Below are positions 23,974 to 31,730 of a stretch of DNA of 34,001 bases, piece by piece. The stretch is taken from the IMG/VR virus record IMGVR_UViG_3300049482_000189, positions 1 through 34,001 of that record; one strand, given 5' to 3'. Source of the stretch: a virus. The translations under genes were made by a program, and so were the position numbers. The notes beneath the pieces are model-generated. The model saw only the letters and a list, made by a program, of their open reading frames with translations, was not told the origin of the DNA and did no database searches. Numbering within the stretch: position 1 is the first letter of the stretch; every line of letters begins with the position of its first letter.

Positions 23974-23976
23974 GGA

Positions 23977-24387
23977 TTACTCCTGAATGGTTTTAAGCTG
24001 GAGCCCGCCTTGGGCCAAGCGCACGTCGACAGACTGGCCGCCAGAATCGGTAACTGCAATATAGCAGCTCGGTGGGAAATAAAGAAAGTCCCCATCGCCG
24101 ACAAAGTCGCGCAGCTTGCCAGTTGCGAAGGCGATACCGCCCTCGCCCAGCCCGTCACCAGCGAAACTTATACTGTCGAAAACCGCTGCGTTGTGAGAAT
24201 GCGCAGCCTTTCGGTACGTGCCGTCGGCTTCAAACGTCTCAAGGTGGCTGAAATCGACCGAATACGGCGGGGCTCCGCCTGTGATCGGGCCAACTGACAC
24301 AATCACCGTGGGGCCTTCTCCGCTAAGACCAGAAGCTTTAGCGGGGCGCAGGGCGACAGATGCTATTCCTGGGTTCAATACGGTCAT
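23977..24387 (-). CDS. Stand-alone copy of a repeat module of the 1538-aa fibre (136 aa)
   Basis: I choose the ATG at 24387 (MTVLNPGIASVALRPAK), whose ATGA overlaps the stop of the 1538-residue gene; no ribosome site precedes it, so translation is probably coupled to the giant fibre. The sequence ITGGAPPYSVDFSHLETFEA is the same motif as IAGGRPPYTIDFSNVQVSGY and IAGGVGPYTVDFSNVSARAV in that fibre, and FLYFPPSCYIAVTD follows where the repeats have FLYPQGGYSD. It is thus a single free module, possibly a cap, a terminal subunit or a chaperone for the fibre. Homology seen directly; role inferred. Confidence 0.82.
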   Translation of the reverse strand: MTVLNPGIASVALRPAKASGLSGEGPTVIVSVGPITGGAPPYSVDFSHLETFEADGTYRKAAHSHNAAVFDSISFAGDGLGEGGIAFATGKLRDFVGDGDFLYFPPSCYIAVTDSGGQSVDVRLAQGGLQLKTIQE

Positions 24388-27300
24388 GGGAATGGATTCG
24401 GTATGGGTGTGTAGGAGATAGTGGGCCCGTTGTACGTCCGGCTTGGGACAGCAACGATGAACCACCACGTTGTTATTTCACCGATCAGATTGCGTACCTC
24501 GACCTTGAAACCGGCCGGCAGTCGCTGCTGATCATCTTCCGCGGAGAACTTCAGGTTCTGCGACGCCCCCAGCGTGGTCCAGACACCAGTTGGGCTGGTA
24601 TCGCCGGACTCGGTCTGGCCGTACAGGAAGGTGACGCGCACCGAGTAGTTGGCAGCTGATCCGCCGGATGGGAACCAGCGGCCGAGCTGCTGGTTGATCG
24701 GGTCGTGGTAAATAGGCGCGCCCTGGACCGTGCCGTTGCCGAACAGGAACAGACTGCCGAATTTGTTCGGCGGCGATGTAGCCTGCGGGGGCCGGGTGAG
24801 CTGGAACTGTGCACCTAGGTAGCGGTAGTAGTCCGAGTACCCGCCGTTCGGGTTGGCCGTAATCTGGGTGATTCCGACGTTGCCCTCAATGGCATTGGGG
24901 ATCCACAGTACAGCCGAGCGGCCGACAGAGTCGGTGATGGTCACGAAGCCAGTCAGCTCGATACCCAGATCGATAGCCAGCGAATCGCTCCACGTGGAAC
25001 ATGTGCGCAGATTCATCTGGTAGTTGCGGGTGATCGGGCCGGCGGTCACGTTATTGAACACATTACTGGCTGGGACAAGCCCGACGAAATCATCGCTGCC
25101 GTCAAGCAGCACGCTGAACTGGAACGGATCCACAGGGATGATCGGGGCGGGGCCACCGCCACCACCGCCGCCGCCGGGCGTGCCGGAAGTGCAGTCGCCC
25201 GAACCCGGCTGGTTCAATCGAATGGCCGGAGCTGCGAGCACTGTCGTGGTGTTCTTTTGCCGGAACTGCAGGTTGAACACGGAGAATGGTGCCGCCTGGA
25301 AATCCGCGGCCCAAGTCGGGCTTACTGACTGATTCGGTGGGTTGAGCGGGAAGGTGTATGGGATGTCGAGCCAAACGCCCAGAGCAGAGCTGCCCGAAAG
25401 CGGGTCGGTAGGATCGACAGCACCGCCGCCGGTGGCCGTGCACAAAACTTGGTACTGCGTAGCCAGCGGTACACCAGACACGCCCAGGCTCTGCCAGCGA
25501 AGCAGGATGTCGGGCTGTACGCCGTTATCATCTTGGCAGAGCATGAATCCGTCGTTGCGGATGGTGATGCGCTCGTATTCGCACAACTGAGTTGACGCCA
25601 GCACTACAGTGCCTTGCGGTGGGGCGGCCGGGTCTTGGCAGAAGTTGGCGATCGGCGCGAACACGTTGGCCTGCACGCTTGACACTGCACGGGCCGACAC
25701 ATTGCTGAAGTCGACCGTGTACGGACCGACACCGCCAGCGATATCGCTGATCTGGACGCCGATGGCCTTCAGCGCTTGCGCGCCGGAGCCGGCCGGGATC
25801 GTCGGACCGTTTACCGGCGAAACGAGCTGGGTGTTGCCGCCCTGCGGGATACCAACCGACGGAGTGATGCCCAATTTGGCAGTGACTGGTGGAATTGGCG
25901 GAGCCGCAAACGGGGTAATGGCGAACTGGTCGGCATACTGGCCGGGCGCGCCATTGCAGGAGGTGGTGAACTCGTTACCACCTGGGATATACAGCTTCTC
26001 AGTACGCAGGCCATCGTTGAACTCGATGTAGCTGCCGGCGCGTATACCGATTGCGGCAACACCAACCTGCGTGACGTTATACGCGTTGGCGCCGGTCAGG
26101 GCGTCCAGTTTGGCTCCGAAGAATATGCCTGGGTTGCCGCCGCTGAATGCCCCGCCCACAACCGGTGAATCTTCACGTACCAGCGCGACGGCGCGGTTGG
26201 TCAGGACGCCGGGAGCAGTTTCGTTCTGCAGGGTGACGAAGAACGGTTCCCCGTTATCGTCATTCTTCAGCTGCGCAGTGAACTGCGTGCTGATATCACT
26301 GAACACATTGGACGCCACCACGCGCAGTGACACTTCGCCGCGCGCCGGGAATTGGGACTCGCCGGCGGTCAAGGTGATGTTCAGGTTGCCAGTGCTGCCG
26401 TTGAGCGGGGCTGAGACCGACGGAGATACGCAGATAGTCGCGCTGATCGGTGTCTCAGATGCCACGAACCCGCGGTATGAGTAAGACTCGACGTAGAAGT
26501 TGCCGGGCGACGGATCGGCGACCAGGGTCAGGTCGCTGTTCACCAGGTTACCTTCACTCTTGCCCTGCGGGATGAAGTGGAACGCAGTGCGTTGCTCGAT
26601 GCCGATGCCGGAGTCGCGGATGATCACGTAGCCCTGGACCCGCATGACAATGCCGTAGTCCTTAGTTGGTACGAACGCGTAGGCTTGGCTGAACACAGGG
26701 TCGACGCGCAGAACCACGTTCTGGCCGGACTGCACGCCATCTCGGATCGGAGACGAACTGGGGCTGGAACCGCCAAAGAACGTGGCAATAGCCGAACCGA
26801 CATCTATGCCGGTGGCGACATCGCGGATATAGCCACTGACCTGCACGTTCGAGAAGTCGATCGTGTAGGGCGGCCGGCCGCCAGCGATGTTGCGCGGAGC
26901 AACTTCCAGGTACCCGAACGTGACTTCGTCTGGAGTGGTGTTTATGGTGCCGGGGCCGATATCAGGCCACGTGACGGGCGTGCTCGGATCCAGTGCCGAC
27001 GGCACCATAAACAGTTCGAACGTCACTGGCAGGGTGGACGGAGGCGGAGTGCCAGAGGGGGTGATGTAGAACGTATCCTCGTACGCGCCCTGCGGGGCGA
27101 GATACGTGCCGACTGGGGCAACGCCGTCAGCGCCGGATGGCAGGTAGATCGGGGTTACAACGCCGGCGCCATTTTGGATCAGTGCAAACGAGCCGGGGGC
27201 GAAGAATATACCGCCGTAGCCGGACGCAGACTCGTCGTAATTGACAGCGTCGGGCACAACTTCGAGGGCCGCAAAGGTCATGCTCAGCGGGCCGCCGGGT

Positions 27301-29000
27301 AGCCCGGAGGTCGGGCCAAATATGTCGACGACCTGCCGGGTGCGATCAACCACACCGCCGGTTATCTGCTGGAAGAATCCGCTGGCCACCACGTTGTCGA
27401 AATTGACGGCGTACGGCGGATTCAGCGTGATGCTGTCGTCTTCAGTGAAGTTCCACAGCCGGGCGGCTACGCGCGCCGAGGTGAGTAATTGACTGTTGAG
27501 GTCGAAGTCCAGCAGCTCGGTATTGCCGCCGCCGAGAATGATATCGCCGGGCACGTCGGTGGACGGAGCATATGCGATCAGGCAGCGCGGGAACGTAGCA
27601 TCGGCATTGGTCAGGATGTTCCAGGAGTCGGAATAGCCGCCCTGCGGGTACAAGAAATCGCCGCAGCCGACGAACCCTTCACTGCCGGCCGGCACGTAGA
27701 ATTTACGGCTGGATGGGCCATTCAGCTGGGTGACGGTGACGTACGAGCCGGCATTGATCCGGATTGAAGCCCAACCACTTTTCGTCAGGTCATATGCTAG
27801 GGCCACCATGGTATAGGCCATGGTCGCGACCTGATCGGCGCCGATCAGCTGCACCTGGTTGCCGACGACGTTCACAGTCGTGGCACGGGGCTCAAGACCT
27901 TCGTACAGCAGTGCCGTGGCTGATACATTGCTGAAATCGACCAGCCAGGGGCCGCCGGAACCACCATTTTGGCGAATATCGCGCAGAGATAGGTAGATTG
28001 TGCCGCCTAAATCGGCCAAACTCGTGTTTGTGGCCGGCAGAACGACGTCGGGGCGCCGAATTGGCGCCGAATCGAAGCCGCCGGGCGTGCCGGGGTCGGC
28101 AATTGACGGAGCGATGCACAAAAACCCGATAATATCGCCATCTTGGGCGCAGCAAGGGGCCGAAACCACGTACGGATCGCCGGGCGTGCCGGTTCCAGTC
28201 ACTTCGGTGCCGAATCCGCGCGAAACGAAGGTCCGGGACACGAAAATACCGTCGTCGTCAGGGAAAACCATGTTTCCTTGGCGGCTGGAGAGCTTCACAT
28301 TGGCCGAAATGGTCACGGTAACAGGGCCCAGCAAGGGGTCTGTCTCGGTCACAACCATATCCACGGTGGCCGTATCGGCCCCGAGAATGGTCTCGATGCG
28401 GTTTTTCAGGGCTACAACGTATGGATCGAGCGCCGAACCGAAGCCAGTCACCTCGATACCACTGCCACCTTCGACAAACGTACGCTCAGCGTACAGTCCG
28501 TCGGGCAGTCGGACGATTATGTTGTTCGGCTGCGGGGAGATTTTCAACTCCAGGCCGGCCAAAACGCGTTCCAACTGCTCCACCAAGCCCGGGATCAGCG
28601 GCGCTAACACGCTCCAGATCAACTCGTGGGTCATGGTGAACGGGAAACCGATCAGGGTGAAGTCGCCGGGCGCCGTGTCGCCGGTGGTGGAAAACACGAA
28701 CCGGTAAAATCCTGCCGTATCCAGCAGGATACTGGTGCGCTGGCTGTTCAGAGTCACTGGGCCGCGCCATGGCATAAATGGCGAGCTAACTGCGACGCCA
28801 TCGACGTGGATCACCTGCTCAACCGTGATCGTATCTCCGTCGCGCAGGTTGAATGCCTCAATCCGAACCGGTTCAAGCGCTACCGCCACCTCCTGGGAGA
28901 TGGGGCTGGTGCTGTTCACGTCGAAAAAAATGTAAGCCGGGTTCGATTCGCCGCCGGGAGCAAACGAGCTGAGCGATCCGGAGCCACGAGCAGAGGTCAT
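24384..29000 (-). CDS. Giant repeat fibre/adhesin-like virion protein (1538 aa)
   Basis: The 1538-residue protein starts with GGGAGA six bases before the ATG (ATGA overlap with the upstream gene). An N-terminal docking-type module ([26 protein letters not shown]) covers about 1-130. Two tandem elements follow, GSGIEVTGFGSALDPYVV near 180-198 and FGTEVTGTGTPGDPYVVS near 262-280. The rest is a series of large beta domains, each starting with a variant of GPYxVDFSNV (near residues 345, 523, 705 and 1087) and ending with a variant of YPQGGYSDxxxI; two further copies are degenerate. An eight-Gly hinge at about 25154-25177 separates the C-terminal domain (GQTESGDTSPTGVWTTLGAS and on). There is no enzyme motif. 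Likely a long appendage of Ig-like repeats. Confidence 0.9.
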   Translation of the reverse strand: MTSARGSGSLSSFAPGGESNPAYIFFDVNSTSPISQEVAVALEPVRIEAFNLRDGDTITVEQVIHVDGVAVSSPFMPWRGPVTLNSQRTSILLDTAGFYRFVFSTTGDTAPGDFTLIGFPFTMTHELIWSVLAPLIPGLVEQLERVLAGLELKISPQPNNIIVRLPDGLYAERTFVEGGSGIEVTGFGSALDPYVVALKNRIETILGADTATVDMVVTETDPLLGPVTVTISANVKLSSRQGNMVFPDDDGIFVSRTFVSRGFGTEVTGTGTPGDPYVVSAPCCAQDGDIIGFLCIAPSIADPGTPGGFDSAPIRRPDVVLPATNTSLADLGGTIYLSLRDIRQNGGSGGPWLVDFSNVSATALLYEGLEPRATTVNVVGNQVQLIGADQVATMAYTMVALAYDLTKSGWASIRINAGSYVTVTQLNGPSSRKFYVPAGSEGFVGCGDFLYPQGGYSDSWNILTNADATFPRCLIAYAPSTDVPGDIILGGGNTELLDFDLNSQLLTSARVAARLWNFTEDDSITLNPPYAVNFDNVVASGFFQQITGGVVDRTRQVVDIFGPTSGLPGGPLSMTFAALEVVPDAVNYDESASGYGGIFFAPGSFALIQNGAGVVTPIYLPSGADGVAPVGTYLAPQGAYEDTFYITPSGTPPPSTLPVTFELFMVPSALDPSTPVTWPDIGPGTINTTPDEVTFGYLEVAPRNIAGGRPPYTIDFSNVQVSGYIRDVATGIDVGSAIATFFGGSSPSSSPIRDGVQSGQNVVLRVDPVFSQAYAFVPTKDYGIVMRVQGYVIIRDSGIGIEQRTAFHFIPQGKSEGNLVNSDLTLVADPSPGNFYVESYSYRGFVASETPISATICVSPSVSAPLNGSTGNLNITLTAGESQFPARGEVSLRVVASNVFSDISTQFTAQLKNDDNGEPFFVTLQNETAPGVLTNRAVALVREDSPVVGGAFSGGNPGIFFGAKLDALTGANAYNVTQVGVAAIGIRAGSYIEFNDGLRTEKLYIPGGNEFTTSCNGAPGQYADQFAITPFAAPPIPPVTAKLGITPSVGIPQGGNTQLVSPVNGPTIPAGSGAQALKAIGVQISDIAGGVGPYTVDFSNVSARAVSSVQANVFAPIANFCQDPAAPPQGTVVLASTQLCEYERITIRNDGFMLCQDDNGVQPDILLRWQSLGVSGVPLATQYQVLCTATGGGAVDPTDPLSGSSALGVWLDIPYTFPLNPPNQSVSPTWAADFQAAPFSVFNLQFRQKNTTTVLAAPAIRLNQPGSGDCTSGTPGGGGGGGGPAPIIPVDPFQFSVLLDGSDDFVGLVPASNVFNNVTAGPITRNYQMNLRTCSTWSDSLAIDLGIELTGFVTITDSVGRSAVLWIPNAIEGNVGITQITANPNGGYSDYYRYLGAQFQLTRPPQATSPPNKFGSLFLFGNGTVQGAPIYHDPINQQLGRWFPSGGSAANYSVRVTFLYGQTESGDTSPTGVWTTLGASQNLKFSAEDDQQRLPAGFKVEVRNLIGEITTWWFIVAVPSRTYNGPTISYTPIPNPFP

Positions 29001-29281
29001 AACAGTTCTCCCGCCAAATTTGCCACGATACGGTCAAACATGGCTTTGTTCGGGCTGGTCCGGGCTGACTTGGGCGGAGTGAACACCACCGGCGTGGACC
29101 AGAACAGCGTCTTGTGTCCGTTCGATGATACACCCTGGTCGTTATAAGCGAAACGTAATCCAGTACGAAATTCGACCACCGCCAGGGGCGGGAACAGGGT
29201 CAGCTCCCGCACGACGCCTTCGCCGCGTATCGTATCGAATACCAAGTCGCCAGCGGAAATTTCATCGCCATCGAAAATCAT
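28997..29281 (-). CDS. Small SH3/KOW-like protein after portal (94 aa)
   Basis: The gene encodes 94 residues, MIFDGDEISAGDLVFDTIRG and onward. Its start overlaps the portal stop as ATGA. The pattern 'DLVFDTIRGEGVV...AVVEFRTGLRFAYNDQG....GHKTLFW' is that of a small barrel (GxGxV, V-x-F, then an aromatic loop and xLFW), seen in small phage proteins I recall but cannot name. The C-terminal 25 residues are basic (PPKSARTSPNKAMFD). Located between portal and the giant fibre, it could be a small head or packaging accessory protein. Function unknown. Confidence 0.75.
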   Translation of the reverse strand: MIFDGDEISAGDLVFDTIRGEGVVRELTLFPPLAVVEFRTGLRFAYNDQGVSSNGHKTLFWSTPVVFTPPKSARTSPNKAMFDRIVANLAGELL

Positions 29282-31371
29282 TGGGGAACTCCAGTCTGCG
29301 CTTCACGCATATCGTTGTTAATCTGGTTCCCCGCGTCGGGGATTGGAGGCTGGCCGGAGCCACCGCGGATGGCGTTCTCCAGCAGTGCCGGGTTCAGAGG
29401 CTGGCGGCCCGAGCCTGCAGCCGCGGGGGCTCCGGCGTCGGGCGTCTGCATGCCAGGCAGGGGAGTGGGTGGCAAGCCACCTGCCGCGCCGAGGGTTTCC
29501 GGAGTGGTCCGGCCAGCCAAGATGTCCTGTTGGGCCCGCTCTTTGGCGGCCTTCGGGTCCTCGACCATATCGTCCACCGGCAAGCCCGTCGATTTCAGGA
29601 TCTCGCGGAGCAGGATCTGTATGGTTTCCGGCTTGACGATGCCGGACTGAGTGTATGGGGCGAGCAGCTGCAGCAGTTCTGCGTTGCGGCTCTGCGCCAG
29701 TTCGCGCTGCAGCAGTCCGCTGGCGCCAGTGGCGATAACCTGGGCGTCACCCTTGATGGTCGGATCGTCCGATGTCATCAGGTTGAACTCGTAGTACCCG
29801 GTGATCAGTTTCTCGACCACGTCGCGGTCTACGTTCAGGATCGCTGCCTTCACGCCCTTGGCCGCGTTCGACATCAGGGCGGCGAGGCCAGTGGCAGTAC
29901 GGCCGGCGCCGGCCGCGGCGGGCGAGCCGAGCACGTACGCAGGAACGCCGGACACGTCGTCCGCCATGTTCTTGTAGTAATCGAACAGCGCTTGCAATGG
30001 TGCGCCCACGTTCGGCACCGCGTAGAAGTTAAACGCCGTCCTACCACCGCCGGTGAGATCAGGCGACACGCCATATATGCGGTACGGTACGACGTTTGTC
30101 GGGTCTTCGCCAGCGGCCAAGCGCTCGGTTTCGACTTCGCCGATCGGGCCGGACGAATAGCCTGCGTTCTTCAGTATGGATCGGGCGGTCGAGTTGCACA
30201 CGCGCTCCAGATCCAGCAACAGGGTGATGATACTGTCGCCCCAGAACGAGCCGGGCACCTTCACCCAACTCGTGGAATAGATTGGCCGGCGCCCCGTCTC
30301 GTACGGGTTCAGCACAGCTTTCACGGTGATGTTGGCGATCGTCCAGACTTCGACTTCGTAATACGCCTGCGGGTCCGGGACCAGCAAGCCACCATCGATC
30401 AGTGTCTGCCCATCGACCTGCCCGTTGTAAACCAGGGTATCCAGTGGGGTGGTATACCCGACCAGGGCCTCTTCTTTCGTCTCGATGCGATCCCGGGCCT
30501 GATCGAACTGCAACTGCTCGCTGAACCCGTTCGGGAAATCATTCAGCACGCGGCGTATGGCTTCCTCACGGAACCCGAACATCCCGATGCAGGCATGTAA
30601 TCGTTCGCCCAGCATGCGCTGGCGCGTGATCATGTATTTCCCATCCTGCGTCGTGGTCGAGTCCGGGGATGGAAATACGTCGAATGGACTGACGCGCATC
30701 ACAAACGGCACAGGCTGACTGCGCACCACCAGTTTATTTTCTTCCCACACCGACTTTTTCGTATTCACGAACACCGGGCCGCGCAGGAACGCGGTCGGGA
30801 ACACACTGAGGTCATCGATGAACGCACCAAACGCGTTGCGCCAGTTCCCTTCCATCAACTGATCCTCGATCAGCTTCTCCATGTTGGTATTGGCTTTATC
30901 AGCCAACTCCTGGGCCATCCGCAACGCTTCGGCCTTGAGCAGTCGAGCCTGATCGGTCAGTCCTTTCGGATCCCGCTCGCCCGACCGCACGGTTTCCTCG
31001 AGTGCATCGATCACGGCCTCCCTGAGGCGCTTCGGGAGCTTCGGGATCGGTGTCGAGTTCAGTGTCCAGGGTTTGTCGTAGGACGGGATGAGTATGTCGG
31101 TCAGCCACGAGGCACCGGCGCGAGACTTCAGGCTGGCAATGCCCATATGTGGCGGATTGACCATGTCGATGTCGCCCAACTGCGTGGCAGTGTACTCACG
31201 GCGCTTCGAAAACGCGCAATTTATTAATTGCGCGTCGATCCTGGCGTTCTGGCGATGATCAGTGGCTTCAGTAAACGCGCCGCGCACGTATTCGGAGAGT
31301 CGGTTCTCCAGTGTCGTTTGCGGAGTGGTCTCCGGCGGGTCCATGTAAATTTTCGACATGTCTTCGTACAT
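29278..31371 (-). CDS. Portal protein
   Basis: The 697-residue protein begins MYEDMSKIYMDPPETTPQTT; AAGGG lies upstream of the ATG at 31371, making it preferable to the Met four residues later. The C-terminal half contains GAGRTATGLAALMSNAAKGV and IKGDAQVIATGASGLLQREL, matching the 'RTAxGLxxLMxxAxK...KGDxxVxAxGxxxL' pattern of podovirus (P22/T7-type) portals. The middle has RVSPFDVFPSPDSTT and ILKNAGYSSGPIGEVE. Portals form the twelve-fold ring at one capsid vertex through which the terminase pumps DNA. The length is near that of the P22 portal (725). It follows terminase with two tiny genes between. Downstream genes start directly at its stop. Confidence 0.9.
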   Translation of the reverse strand: MYEDMSKIYMDPPETTPQTTLENRLSEYVRGAFTEATDHRQNARIDAQLINCAFSKRREYTATQLGDIDMVNPPHMGIASLKSRAGASWLTDILIPSYDKPWTLNSTPIPKLPKRLREAVIDALEETVRSGERDPKGLTDQARLLKAEALRMAQELADKANTNMEKLIEDQLMEGNWRNAFGAFIDDLSVFPTAFLRGPVFVNTKKSVWEENKLVVRSQPVPFVMRVSPFDVFPSPDSTTTQDGKYMITRQRMLGERLHACIGMFGFREEAIRRVLNDFPNGFSEQLQFDQARDRIETKEEALVGYTTPLDTLVYNGQVDGQTLIDGGLLVPDPQAYYEVEVWTIANITVKAVLNPYETGRRPIYSTSWVKVPGSFWGDSIITLLLDLERVCNSTARSILKNAGYSSGPIGEVETERLAAGEDPTNVVPYRIYGVSPDLTGGGRTAFNFYAVPNVGAPLQALFDYYKNMADDVSGVPAYVLGSPAAAGAGRTATGLAALMSNAAKGVKAAILNVDRDVVEKLITGYYEFNLMTSDDPTIKGDAQVIATGASGLLQRELAQSRNAELLQLLAPYTQSGIVKPETIQILLREILKSTGLPVDDMVEDPKAAKERAQQDILAGRTTPETLGAAGGLPPTPLPGMQTPDAGAPAAAGSGRQPLNPALLENAIRGGSGQPPIPDAGNQINNDMREAQTGVPQ

Positions 31372-31379
31372 GGGTGCCC

Positions 31380-31562
31380 TTATTTCTTCGGTTTTTTACG
31401 TATTGGCACTCCGCCTAGGGCCGGGCCCAGGGCAGTGAATCCGCGCGTTATCGGGTTATCAACTATGGCGTCGCCGACCTTGGCCGCGATCCGTTTCGTC
31501 CTGGCGACATTCGCCGGCGGCGGGACAGGCTTGACCTTCGCGACGCGTCGTCTTGGCGGCAC
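31380..31562 (-). CDS. Small very basic protein (60 aa)
   Basis: The ORF starts with GTG at 31562, three bases after the stop of the 35-codon gene, with AAGAAG as an A-rich ribosome site. The product opens MPPRRRVAKVKPVPPPANVA and closes IRKKPKK, and has a neutral middle (GDAIVDNPITRGFTALGPAL). The charge suggests DNA or capsid-surface binding. It could be packaged with DNA or assist the portal gene just after it. No family recognised; its short length keeps confidence moderate. Confidence 0.65.
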   Translation of the reverse strand: MPPRRRVAKVKPVPPPANVARTKRIAAKVGDAIVDNPITRGFTALGPALGGVPIRKKPKK

Positions 31563-31564
31563 GG

Positions 31565-31672
31565 TTATTTCTTCTTCTTGTTCTTGGCGATCATGGCCAG
31601 GAATCCGGCTTTACTCTTACTGCCGGCGCTCATGTTTTTGACGGGTTTCTTCACTACGGTGACTTTCTTCAT
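31565..31672 (-). CDS. Tiny lysine-rich protein (35 aa)
   Basis: The ORF, ATG at 31672 to TAA at 31565, encodes MKKVTVVKKPVKNMSAGSKS and ends AKNKKKK. GAGGAA lies seven bases before the ATG, a clear ribosome site, and the frame is followed at once by the next basic gene. About a third of residues are lysine. Such peptides may bind DNA or RNA or neutralise packaged DNA; nothing here tells which. It is too short for most automated gene callers. Confidence 0.6.
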   Translation of the reverse strand: MKKVTVVKKPVKNMSAGSKSKAGFLAMIAKNKKKK

Positions 31673-31693
31673 GGCGATTCCTCAGTGAGCGAA

Positions 31694-31709
31694 ATGTTTC
31701 TCGAAACAT
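31694..31709 (-). other. Short hairpin in the terminase-portal gap
   Basis: ATGTTT and AAACAT form a six-pair stem around a four-base loop in the 58-base gap between the large terminase stop (31731) and the 35-codon gene. The stem is A/T-rich and followed by only TTTC on the minus strand, so it is at best a weak attenuator or an mRNA processing/stability element. Confidence 0.3.
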
Positions 31710-31730
31710 ACCATGGCGCTACCGATTTGT

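Noticed and set aside
29125-30600. Long plus-strand open frame (491 codons) over the portal gene
   Set aside because: Antisense shadow of portal; full of Arg, Gln and Val with no motif, while the minus-strand frame has clear portal features.
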